Assembly (NCBI RefSeq): GCF_030253575.1
Contig: NC_080563.1
Coordinates: forward strand, 14,713,001-14,777,000
From: Rhododendron vialii
Taxonomy: Eukaryota > Streptophyta > Magnoliopsida > Ericales > Ericaceae
Reading direction: 5' to 3'
Length of the DNA stretch: 64,000 bases
Part shown: piece by piece, positions 37,389 to 46,585 of the stretch
Layout of the letters: each line of letters starts with the position of its first letter
How positions within the stretch are numbered: position 1 is the first letter of the stretch
The notes under the pieces: model-generated
The model's input: only the letters and a program-made list of their open reading frames with translations
Database searches by the model: none
What the model was told of the DNA's origin: nothing
Program-made: the position numbers and the translations under genes

Positions 37389-37421
37389 CTATAAAAAACT
37401 TGTTCACGGCTTGAGCCGTGA
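37389..37421 (+). promoter_or_regulatory. SOT1: Possible SOT1 core promoter
   Basis: A TATA-like ctataaaaaact lies at 37389-37400, followed by a small palindrome tcacggcttgagccgtga (37404-37421). The start codon is 208 bp further on, which would give a leader of about 180 bases including the CT run. Confidence 0.4.
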
Positions 37422-37567
37422 TTAAGTTTCTCTCTTTTCCAATTCATCGTTCTTGCGTTTGTAGTTAGGGTTTTCCCAGTTCACTGAATTAAGATAAGGG
37501 GCACTAAAATATCCAGACATTCACAAGAACAAACCCCGATATTTTTGCCTCAACAAAACCCTCATTC

Positions 37568-37570
<3 letters not shown>

Positions 37571-37600
<30 letters not shown>
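37571..37600 (+). repeat. CT microsatellite in the SOT1 leader
   Basis: About fifteen CT units end 7 bp before the ATG at 37608. Translation from the in-frame ATG at 37545 would read it as Leu-Ser repeats. Confidence 0.95.
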
Positions 37601-37602
<2 letters not shown>

Positions 37603-37607
37603 GCACC

Positions 37608-39770
37608 ATGGCAGCAACTCTCTCCAGAGCAGTAGATGTCCACTGCACTCTACAAGCCACTTCAGATTCAAATCGCCCATTTTTCCTCACCTCTCCATTA
37701 ATAAGGCTCCCCAACAGAAGGAGATTCTTCACCATCTCATGTTCCTCCTCCTCCTCCTCCTCTAGATATCCCCCCAAACCCCCACCTGATTATGAAGACA
37801 TTCACCCACAAAACCCATCTCTATCTGACCAACTCAAGTCCCTTTCCACCACCCTCCTCAATCAAACCCCCCAGCAAGCCCAGCTCCAAACCAAGCCTAA
37901 ATCCACCTGGGTCAACCCAACCAGGCCTAAACCCTCTGTCCTCAACCTCCAAAGGCAGAAAAAGTCTCAGCAGCACTTGTACAATCCTCAGGTCAGAGAC
38001 CTCAAGCACTTTGCCAGGAAGCTGGATGAGTGTGAAAACTCTGAAGCTGCTTTCATGGCAGCTATTGAAGATATGCCTCACCCACCCAGCAGAGAAAATT
38101 CACTCTTGGTGCTCAACAGCTTGAGGCAATGGCAAAAGACCCTCCTTTTCTTCAACTGGATCAAGACCCAGAAGCTGTTTCCCATGGAGACAATCTTCTA
38201 CAACGTAGCAATGAAGTCCTTGAGGTTTGGCAGGCAGTTTCAGCTCACGGAAGATCTTGCCTATGATATGATTGATAATGGGATTGAGCTTGATAACATT
38301 ACTTACTCCACTATAATCACTTGTGCCAAAAGGTGTAGCCTTTTTGACAAGGCTGTGGAGTGGTTTGAGAGGATGTACAAGACTGGTTTGATGCCTGATG
38401 AGGTCACGTACTCCGGTGTTATAGACGTGTATGCTCAACTGGGCAAAGTTGAGGAGGTGATGAGTCTGTATGAGAGAGGGAGGGCAAGTGGGTGGGCACC
38501 TGACCACATTGCAATTGCTGTGTTGGGGAAGATGTTTGGTGAAGCTGGGGACTATGATGGAATTAGGTATGTGCTTGATGAGATGAAGTCTCTTGGGATG
38601 CAGCCCAATTTGGTTGTGTACAACACGTTGTTGGAAGCATTGGGGAAAGCTGGGAAGCCTGGTTTGGCAAGAAGTTTATTCTTAGAAATGATCGAATTGG
38701 GGGTAACCCCGAACGAGAAAACCCTAACCGCGTTGGTTAAGATTTATGGCAAGGCTAGGTGGGGGAGAGATGCGCTGGATTTGTGGGAGCGAATGAGGTC
38801 GAATGGCTGGAAAATGGATTACATTTTGTGCAACACATTGCTGAGCATGTGTGCTGATCTAGGATTGGAGGAGGACGCGGAGAGGTTGTTTGATGATATG
38901 AAGGGATCGATGACTTTTAAGCCGAATAGTTGGAGCTACACCGCGATGCTCAACACATACGGCAGTTTGGGGAATGTAGATAAGGCGATGAAGTTGTTCG
39001 ATGAAATGTCTGAGACAGGTGTTGAGGTGAATGTCATGGCAGTGACTTGTTTGATACAATGCTTGGGGAGGGCTAAGAGGATTGATGACTTAGTTAGGGT
39101 CTTCGAGTTCGCAATGGAAAGAGGTGTTCAGCCAGATGATAGGATGTGCGGATCCTTGATGTCTATCATTTCATATTTCGAAGAAGGCAAAGATGTCGAT
39201 AAGGTCCTTGCTCTTTTACAACACGCAAACCCAGAATTAGTTTCGTTCATCAAATTGCTAGAGGAAGAAAAAACTAGTTTTGAAACCATCAAAGAGGAGT
39301 TTAAAGGCATAATGAGGGCCACAGAGGTCGAAGCACGAAGACCCTTCTGCAATTGCTTGATTGATATATGTCGAGACGGGAATCTCCATGAGAGGGCCCA
39401 CGAGCTGCTTTACATGGGGACAGTATACGGTTTGTATCCGGGATTGCACACAAAGACGCCTGATGAATGGCGACTGAATGTCCGATCGTTGTCAGTTGGT
39501 GCGGCCAACACAGCATTTGAAGAATGGATGGGGACCGTAACAAAAGTCATTGAGCAGAAAGAAGAATTGCCAAAACTGTTTACTGCTAGCACTGGTGCAG
39601 GAACACACAAGTTGGCACAAGGACTGGCTAGTGCTTTTGAATCTCAGGTGAAGAGACTTGCTGCACCGTTTAGGCAGAGTGAAGAGAAAGCTGGGGTTTT
39701 TCTTGCAACAAGAGAAGATATAATAGCATGGGCACAATTGAAGGCTCCATCTCTCGCTATCACCTCATAA
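37608..39770 (+). CDS. SOT1: Chloroplast PPR-SMR protein, SOT1 / At5g46580 type
   Basis: This is a single-exon gene of 720 residues. The reading frame is open from 37545, but that extension translates the CT microsatellite. The ATG at 37608 (context CACCATGG) gives a serine-rich plastid transit peptide and was chosen. A proline-rich linker (about 60-130) precedes roughly ten 35-residue pentatricopeptide repeats from about residue 194 to 545, with unbroken landmarks such as NITYSTIITCAKRC and KMFGEAGDYDGIRYVL. The C-terminus (about 600-700) is an SMR domain. The conserved blocks match my recollection of Arabidopsis SOT1 (maize PPR53), which binds the 5' part of the chloroplast 23S-4.5S rRNA precursor and matures it. 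Two SMR signature motifs are altered: LNVR (residues 623-626) and GAG (663-665), where Arabidopsis has LDVR and GTG. A TATA-like ataaaaaac lies about 210 bp upstream, between fold-back elements and the ATG. Confidence 0.94.
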   Translation: MAATLSRAVDVHCTLQATSDSNRPFFLTSPLIRLPNRRRFFTISCSSSSSSSRYPPKPPPDYEDIHPQNPSLSDQLKSLSTTLLNQTPQQAQLQTKPKSTWVNPTRPKPSVLNLQRQKKSQQHLYNPQVRDLKHFARKLDECENSEAAFMAAIEDMPHPPSRENSLLVLNSLRQWQKTLLFFNWIKTQKLFPMETIFYNVAMKSLRFGRQFQLTEDLAYDMIDNGIELDNITYSTIITCAKRCSLFDKAVEWFERMYKTGLMPDEVTYSGVIDVYAQLGKVEEVMSLYERGRASGWAPDHIAIAVLGKMFGEAGDYDGIRYVLDEMKSLGMQPNLVVYNTLLEALGKAGKPGLARSLFLEMIELGVTPNEKTLTALVKIYGKARWGRDALDLWERMRSNGWKMDYILCNTLLSMCADLGLEEDAERLFDDMKGSMTFKPNSWSYTAMLNTYGSLGNVDKAMKLFDEMSETGVEVNVMAVTCLIQCLGRAKRIDDLVRVFEFAMERGVQPDDRMCGSLMSIISYFEEGKDVDKVLALLQHANPELVSFIKLLEEEKTSFETIKEEFKGIMRATEVEARRPFCNCLIDICRDGNLHERAHELLYMGTVYGLYPGLHTKTPDEWRLNVRSLSVGAANTAFEEWMGTVTKVIEQKEELPKLFTASTGAGTHKLAQGLASAFESQVKRLAAPFRQSEEKAGVFLATREDIIAWAQLKAPSLAITS

Positions 39771-39969
39771 GATCGGTACATTTGTATCATGTTATACAAT
39801 TGTAACTCATTTAGAAAATTTTATAGAATCTTGATCTTGGTAGAACAAATTTAGTAGTTCATCAGAGAAATTCTGTCGCGATGATTCAAGCGTAGTGATG
39901 TCCGTGTGTTGCAACCACTATTTTGTCAGCACAACTAGTTCTGATTTTTACAAACTGCTTTGGTGGAAA

Positions 39970-40812
39970 TACACTCCTTTCACTAGGAACAGTTTCACTG
40001 AGGGATCCAACAATTCTTTGATATCACTTTCCACTTTCTTTTGGAGAAAATCGCGAGGCAAACACTGAATCACCTCAGCTCCAAAGGAGAAGATGAGCGC
40101 TCTTCTAGCCGTCTGTTAGTCAACTCCCCTTGCCTGAAAGTAGAAGAGTTGGTTCTCTTCTAGAAGAGCGCTCGTTGGTTCTCTTCTAGATCACTAATTG
40201 CAGCTCCATTTGAGCACTTCACATCATCAGCAATAATCTGGAGATTTGGTTTGACATTCATGGTTGCACGGGGCTCAAGGAGCAGGCTCCTTGTTAGTTG
40301 ACCTCTGCATCTGTCTGCTGTGCATATCTGCACAATGAATAACACTAATTAGAATTACAAGGAACATAAACAGTTTCTACCATCTGACTTCTGAGTAGTA
40401 GAACAAAAAGGAAAAACATAACTCCACATGACACTACACAAGTATGTTCATTTTCAAACACGGAGAGCTTCATTCCACTGAGCTCCTCACATTAACGATA
40501 CCAAACCCAAAATAGCATATTAATCTTGGTAATGATTTTGCACTTCTTTTTTGTATTTCCTGCTCTCATTTTTTGGTCTTGATTCAAGTGAATTTACATA
40601 TTTACGCTTTTGTTTGCTCACTTTTCCACACAGAAAAGGACAATATTGTAGATTCACGTCATAAAGACAAGACAAGGAGTACAGATGGTAAAAATGGAGT
40701 GCTAAAATCAATTACTTTCCTAAATCATAAAGAAGTCACAGAGTATACCAAAGGTAATTGATTTTGCACTCCCTTTTTATACTATCACACTCCTTTTCTG
40801 TCTTCATAATTT
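39970..40812 (-). repeat. Segmental duplication, copy of 48910-50115
   Basis: Exon 3 of SufD plus about 0.5 kb (net of the MITE) of its intron 2 recur here in the same orientation about 9 kb away. Shared intron landmarks include gaaaaggacaatat (40634 and 49551), ggtaaaaa..ggagtgctaa (40688 and 49980) and attgattttgcactccc (40759 and 50054). The parent is longer because a 371-bp MITE and small indels are absent here. Confidence 0.85.
39972..40330 (-). pseudogene. Broken duplicate of the last SufD exon
   Basis: This region is a close copy of SufD exon 3 (48923-49241) on the same strand. It has at least three lesions. A 26-bp local duplication near 40164-40190 shifts the frame. An extra 2 bp near 40296 (gacctctgcat versus gacctgcat) shifts the start of the exon. 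The key histidine codon of the C-S-H-G motif reads as Asn (KCSNGAA). The original stop region is also changed. Upstream and downstream noncoding sequence was copied too, so this is a DNA segment duplication and not a retrocopy. Confidence 0.9.
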
Positions 40813-40827
40813 ATTATGAAGACAGAT

Positions 40828-41183
40828 GGTAAAAATGGGACACGCCACGTAATATAAATTTTTTAGGGGGACACGGCTGGGGACACGCTATGTGGCGTGT
40901 CCCATAATTTATTATGGAACTATGGATGTTTATCATGTTTTGTTTCAATTGGGTATTTGGACTGTATTGAACTTATGGATCATAGATGTCTTGTTTTGTT
41001 TGAATGGTATTAGAATTATGGATATTATGTTTTGTCTACATTTTGCCATTTAAACTTGAAAAATATATATATTTATATATATAAATAAATATACACATGG
41101 CGTGTCCCCCGCCGTGTCCATGTCCCCATTTTTTTAGAATTCCTGTGTCCCCTTGTTGGTGTCCGTGTCCGTGCGTCGTAGCT
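40828..41183. mobile_element. Degenerate relative of the gacacgg hAT MITE
   Basis: This stretch shares gggacacgccacgt, tggcgtgtccc and ggtgtccgtgtccgtg motifs with the MITE at 49.6 kb and ends in gtgcgtcgtag, a plausible terminal repeat. The left end is not clear, and no target duplication was found. A 13-bp-arm hairpin (tctgtcttcataa/ttatgaagacaga, 40798-40828) abuts it. Confidence 0.5.
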
Positions 41184-41858
41184 CCATTCTACTAAGAAGT
41201 ATGAATAGACACGAGACATGGACACAACATGGACAACCACTGGCATGGCAGGGACACATCAATAACTGTACATATCTTTTATGCGTGACCAAAAGAATAA
41301 AACAACTTGAATAACAGAGGGCTTTTCCACTTAAGTTAAGTAAAATTCGACTTTTGGCCATGGTTCCCAAATTCTTGCAAATCATGAATCAACTAGAATA
41401 ACTTGCTAAAATGGGCCATTGATGATTGAGGTTTTAAAAACATCTTATTTAATTGATTATCAGGCAAACATAAATATGTGTCAATCTGTGACAAACAAAG
41501 AATTAAAGTTTCTCATAAATATGAAGGTGAGGAAATGGTAAAACATGATGTATATGGAACGAAAAGTTCCAAATACCGAAAGACAACTTTAAATAGATGA
41601 TGCATTCTAAAGTAGCATAACAAACATATTACACTAGTATTGAAAGGTTGTCGAAACTTGACAACATAGATTATTAATAAAGGTAGCCTCAGCTCATTTT
41701 ACACAATGATCCAGATACAATAAAGAATTTTGTCAAAGTTAAGTCAACATTATTCATCCCTCCCTGCACTTGTGAACCACAAACTAATTTACAAAGCATC
41801 ATCATGATCATGCACACAGTTGCACAAAGAGAGACTACAAGATGAGGAGGAACTTAAC

Positions 41859-42131
41859 TCATTGGATGTATTTGGGGATTTCGCCTTTTCTTAATAGAGA
41901 GAGGGAGTAATCAGCAGCATCAAAGAGATCTTGGATGTTATGAAGGGATCGCTCCTCAGAAGCCACCATGAAGATGGCACGAACCTCTGCTCTTTTCGCC
42001 AGGCATGCTGCCAAGTTTAGCAGCAAATCAGGGGAGTTAAGACTCCGCAATAGTTGGCGATAAAGAGAAAGAACCTGCCCTTTATTTCTTGCCAAATCCT
42101 CTGCTGTTGCCCATATCAAACCTTTTGCCAT
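41859..42131 (-). CDS. LYR-motif protein of the complex I/LYRM9-like family
   Basis: This 90-residue intact reading frame starts MAKGLIWATAEDL and ends GEIPKYIQ. The LYR tripeptide is at residues 23-25 within LSLYRQLLR, and a basic helical stretch (LAKRAEVRAIF) follows, as in small LYR/complex1_LYR proteins. Members of the superfamily act with acyl carrier protein as mitochondrial assembly factors for respiratory complexes or Fe-S transfer. The specific client is unknown here, and I assign only the family. A splice-acceptor-like ttcag sits 6 bases before the ATG on the minus strand, so the 5' UTR may contain an intron. The gene stands between the SOT1/SufD-duplicate block and a long gene-poor stretch. 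Confidence 0.88.
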   Translation of the reverse strand: MAKGLIWATAEDLARNKGQVLSLYRQLLRSLNSPDLLLNLAACLAKRAEVRAIFMVASEERSLHNIQDLFDAADYSLSLLRKGEIPKYIQ

Positions 42132-44530
42132 TTTGGTGCTGAATCAGAAGGAAATTTGTGCACTTTAGGACTTCATTTTATGCCAACATAGCATTTTCAA
42201 TTCTCAATAAGAATTTCATATTACAAACAAATCCCTCTAAGAACCATCAAATCCCATTGCCATAAGATCATAATTGGAGGAGGAAAATTGAAGGCAATTT
42301 ACTCATCACTGACTTCATTCGGCAACTTATAGCCCAATTTAATTAGTCAATCGACAAACATTGTTCAAGTTCCCAGCTGATTGCAAGACAACATACTCAG
42401 GCTCCAAGCCTAGGGGACGAAATAAAACCTACTCGACCAAAGGCCAGGTATATAGGAAGCCTGAGGCCCTAACTAGTTAGGCTTTTAGAAGCAGTATTCT
42501 TGCCCTTCAATGGCCAGGTCTTATATAGGAAGCCTGTAGGCCAAACTGGTAGCATTTTTTTGTTTTCATTTCAAGGATAACGGCACAAACTGATAATGGT
42601 AACATTTTATGTATTCATGGTTTAATTATTTATGTATTTCATGATTTATTTTATTTATGGTCTATGTATTCATGGTTTATTCATGATTTTTTTTATTTAG
42701 CCATAGTGTATTCCTATAATCGAGGTGTATTTCTTTGGTTCATAAAATCATGGTGTATTCATGAAATCGTGGCTTAAATTTGTATTTTTAAATAAATCAT
42801 GGTGTATTCATGAAATCATAATTGTTTTGGTTTGATTCAAGTTGAAATATAAAAGTAATCAATCATATTTAAATTACCATGAAATCATGAATTATTATTG
42901 TTTTGATTCGATTCAATTCAATTTGAAAAATAAAAGTAATAAGATAAAAATAAAAGTAATCAATCATATTTACATTTACCAAATTCCACTGAATTCGGAA
43001 AACAATCAAATCCAACCCCACTAAATTAGGAAAACAATCCAATCCAATCTCACAAAATTAGGAAAGCAATACAACATAATATATGTATATCATAGTGAAA
43101 AAGGTAAGAAAGGTAATTTACACACTAAGAGAATGAAAACATAAGCACGAAAAGTAGGACAGAGTAGTTCCCTATTCAACATCTCTTTGATTGTCAAAAA
43201 ACTTTCTACCACCATCATGAATCGAATTAACCCTATTTTTTAGGAGAAACAATCAATACTTTTGTCAATGTATATACTTACACAGGCTCCTAATCTTTTG
43301 CCACAACTTATTTCCAACCAAAATCCTACATGTGCTCCCAAGTTCCACCTTCCCTACTGCCACTATGTGAGACCACAAACAACCAATGTCAAATCTCATC
43401 CAAACCCCTAATGTACTCAATACAACTTTCAATTTTTACACCTCCACTCTCCTAGCAACCTACTATTTCTTATTCCACTTCTTCAAGTCCTCTTTTGAGA
43501 GTTTAAGGTTTAATTAGTTCTTCCGGCTGTAACAAAGCTAGGACTCCACTTGACATTTATGCATATCGAAAGTACTCCGCTCCTAAGACATAAACCTCAA
43601 CAGTCGTTGAGCATATGTGTCTTTATACCTCGACAATTAGCGAGCATAGGTTTGTGATTCGGCCGTTGTTTACTTAGTAGTTTATCCACCAGTCGAAGTT
43701 GGTATCAGTAATGAAATTTGAACATTTGGGAAATAAAAGCTCCCACCTCATGCAGATCAGAAATGGAACCTTTCAAAGGCACCTGAATATAGGAGCACCG
43801 TTTGGTTATTGGAGTATATGCTCGCTATCCATTGGAGATTTGAACGAAAAAAGCTACAAAAATTGTATGGACTAATTAGAGGCATATCTTTGAGAAAACA
43901 TATTACTTCCCTCCATCACTGTGCTTAGCAATCTATCATTTATTAGACTGTGCATAGCATACAGGCCTTGGCCTTTTGAGAATAACAAGATCCACCACCC
44001 ATTTAGAGGTTTCAAAAATATAATTTCACTCATTGAACTACGATGTTGCCAGTCATTAGTGACATCACAAATGAGTTAGAACATCAGCTGTACCTCCATA
44101 TTATAGTGGGACGAGAAATGAGTGAGCAAAATAGCTTTGTTTCGGATCCACTGAGCATGTTCTATAATCTGTAATTTGAGCAATTCATAATATCACAACA
44201 AACAAAATTATCATTAACCTTGCTACAAGATTTGATGAACAACCACACACAAAAAAGAAGAAGAAGACTGGTTAAACCTAAGTCCCTCAGCTGCGACTTG
44301 TAGTTTTGATGCACAATAAGTGCATCTCCAATAGACTCAATGGGAACCTAAGCAATTTGTCCAAAAAAAGTGCACATTTTAGCTTTGTCTAGCCTCCAAA
44401 TATTTTTACTGCCCAAAATAGCCCAGACAAATCCCTACCCAAATCCCTTGATTTAGAAAAAAAGAAAAACACTCATCGCCACCACCATTCCTCATCCCCG
44501 ACTCCTCCATCGCCACCACACCCCACCACC
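42132..44530. other. Gene-free, A/T-rich stretch
   Basis: Between about 42600 and 43140, tattcatgg/catgaaatcatgg words repeat and the region resembles 57220-57745, so both are probably copies of one transposon family. The remainder shows only short frames. Confidence 0.45.
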
Positions 44531-44538
44531 AGCTATAC

Positions 44539-44541
<3 letters not shown>

Positions 44542-44583
<42 letters not shown>
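44542..44583. repeat. CT microsatellite
   Basis: About twenty-one CT units. No gene start was recognised next to it. Confidence 0.95.
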
Positions 44584-44586
<3 letters not shown>

Positions 44587-45061
44587 GAAATCGCAAAACC
44601 CATATGGAACCCAACAATTTTGCACTGCCGTCGCCCAAATCGGAAACCCCAACTGACCGACCAAATCAAAATCCCACAAACTGAAATCGGAAGACCTACA
44701 AATTAAACTCGACCACAACCTACAAACTGAAATCTAAAGTTGGAAAACCCACAAATTGAACTCAAACACAAACTGAATACCATAAACCAAACCTCAAACT
44801 CACAACGACGTCAGAGGACGACGGCAACGCTGGCAACAACGGAGCCAGCGATGGCTGAACTGAACCCGCGGGAATAGAATATCACGACGGTGACGGCGAA
44901 CCCCTTGACGACGGGTAAGTAGATCTGGTGGCAGAGAGAGAGAGCCGAGTGAACAGTCGATCGCCCCTTGTGGCGTGGCACCGTAGCAGTTCGTCGGAGT
45001 AGCCGAAGAGGAGGCTGTTGAGGATGCTCAGATTGGCGGACTCGGGGATCCAGCAGCTCTG

Positions 45062-45160
45062 CCGTACTGCAGGAACCATAGAGCGCTAAAACGACGTCAT
45101 TTTGGTGCCAAATGAGGATGCCACTAAAGCCATCAAAACTACGTCGTTTTGAGCCAAGGA
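45062..45160. repeat. aaaacgacgtc repeat block, copy 1
   Basis: The order agcgctaaaacgacgtcatt, ttggtgccaaatgagg, caaaactacgtcgttttg is repeated in the same orientation at about 46502-46580. Ends are not defined. Confidence 0.6.
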
Positions 45161-46029
45161 AATAAACCAATAGATACCTCAGTGCAGCCGCAATACAGAT
45201 AGAGCCAAGCTATTTACAACCACAAATTTTTTAGGAAAATGATATTAACATTCTAAAAATTGATGCAAACATTTTAAAATTAATGTAATTTCAAAGCCAT
45301 TTTCTTTTGTTTTTGGAGTGCTAATATCATTTCTCATTTTTTATACATAGCCTGTTTTAAAATAAATCACTTTCGGACAAAAATACCTTTATTTTTTGTT
45401 GACAAAAATATCCCTAAAGTTCCTACTCACAACCCACTCCTACTTCTCCCTTTTCTCTCCCGGTTACCACCACTTCAAACCCACCACCATCACCCCACCT
45501 GACCACACCACCACGACAGCCGCTCCTCCACCACCATTAGAAAAAAATCAGTTCCCGTTGCCACCACTTCTCTCTCCCCGTTACTATATGGATAGCTCTT
45601 TTCAGAGCTTGGTCTCCAATAACCTCTTGATCGAGAAAAAAAGAAAGAAAGATGAAAACCCATACCCGAAAACAACGACGATGACATCATCGCTACCACT
45701 GCAAAAACCAGGTCCCATCGCGCATTAGCAAAATGCGTGATGTTAATCGCGCATTTACAAAATGTGTAATACGAAGGCATTATGCATTCGAAATCTACTT
45801 TTTTAACAGGAAAAAAAAAAGACATGATGCATTTTCAAGATGCGTTATAAAGGGTTCAAATATTAGAATATGAATTTTGTGGATATTTTCGGAAGTTAAT
45901 TTCCAGTTTTGGTAGCCATTTTCAAGATTGAGTGTCCAATTATTATTCATTATTTTTTTTGGCAAGTAGTGTGGTGTTGTTGATGGCGGTGACTGGTTGT
46001 AACTGGGGTTGAGGGGCGGTGATGGCAGT

Positions 46030-46230
46030 GACCGGAAGAAATCATCACATTCCTTCTGGAAGAAATTCTATGCCCCACCACCATTTATAGATGGTCCTGC
46101 TCCGACCGTCAAGAGCAAACTCTGCAATAAGTTCAACAACGCAGAAGGATGCAACTATGCAAGTTTGGCAACAAGTGCCGTTTTGCACACGGGGAGATGG
46201 AGCTGGGCCGGCCCAGTTGGTGATGGCGGT
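46030..46230 (+). pseudogene. CCCH zinc-finger (KH-type C3H) gene fragment with frameshift
   Basis: The frame reads HSFWKKFYAPPPFIDGPAP then TVKSKLCNKFNNAEGCNY. After a one-base shift it reads KFGNKCRFAHGEMELGRPS. Together these give a C-x8-C-x5-C-x3-H type finger like the last finger of plant CCCH/KH proteins (consensus CNKF..PEGCKFGDKCHFAHGE from memory). No other finger or KH exon was found nearby, and GGT-rich sequence follows. It is a captured or decayed fragment. Confidence 0.7.
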
Positions 46231-46501
46231 GATGATTGTGGCCGACGGGTGTGGGGATGTGTTGGAGGAAGGGTTGTCTGGAGTGGTAGTGGCGTCGTTT
46301 GGTGTGGTGAACGGTGGTGGTGGTGGTTGTGGTTGTAGTGAACGGTGGTGGTTACAGAGGATTTGGTGGTGGTGCAAGGGAGAGGGCAATTTTGAAAGTT
46401 TATGGATATTTGTTAGGTTGCATATAGCAAATTGTTACATTTGTGAGTTAAGCTTAGAACATGCTATGTATAAGAAATTTGTAGTAGCAAATAGCTCGGC
46501 T

Positions 46502-46585
46502 CTACAGGTATTGTAGGGCACCAAAACGACGTCGTTTTGGTGCCAAATAAGAATATTACGCTCTCAAAACTACGTCGTTTTGCAG
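46502..46585. repeat. aaaacgacgtc repeat block, copy 2
   Basis: It contains the perfect 20-bp palindrome ccaaaacgacgtcgttttgg (46521-46540 approximately), followed by tgccaaataag and caaaactacgtcgttttgc as in copy 1. Confidence 0.6.

Noticed and set aside
37545-37607. Upstream in-frame ATG of SOT1
   Set aside because: The extra 21 residues are mainly Leu-Ser from the CT microsatellite, and the ATG at 37608 has the better context and a normal transit peptide.
38100-38507. Minus-strand 135-residue frame within SOT1
   Set aside because: It is the antisense shadow of the PPR coding sequence.
45396-45825. Pro/Thr-rich frames on both strands
   Set aside because: Low-complexity composition, opposing frames over the same DNA, and no domain; no splice partners found.
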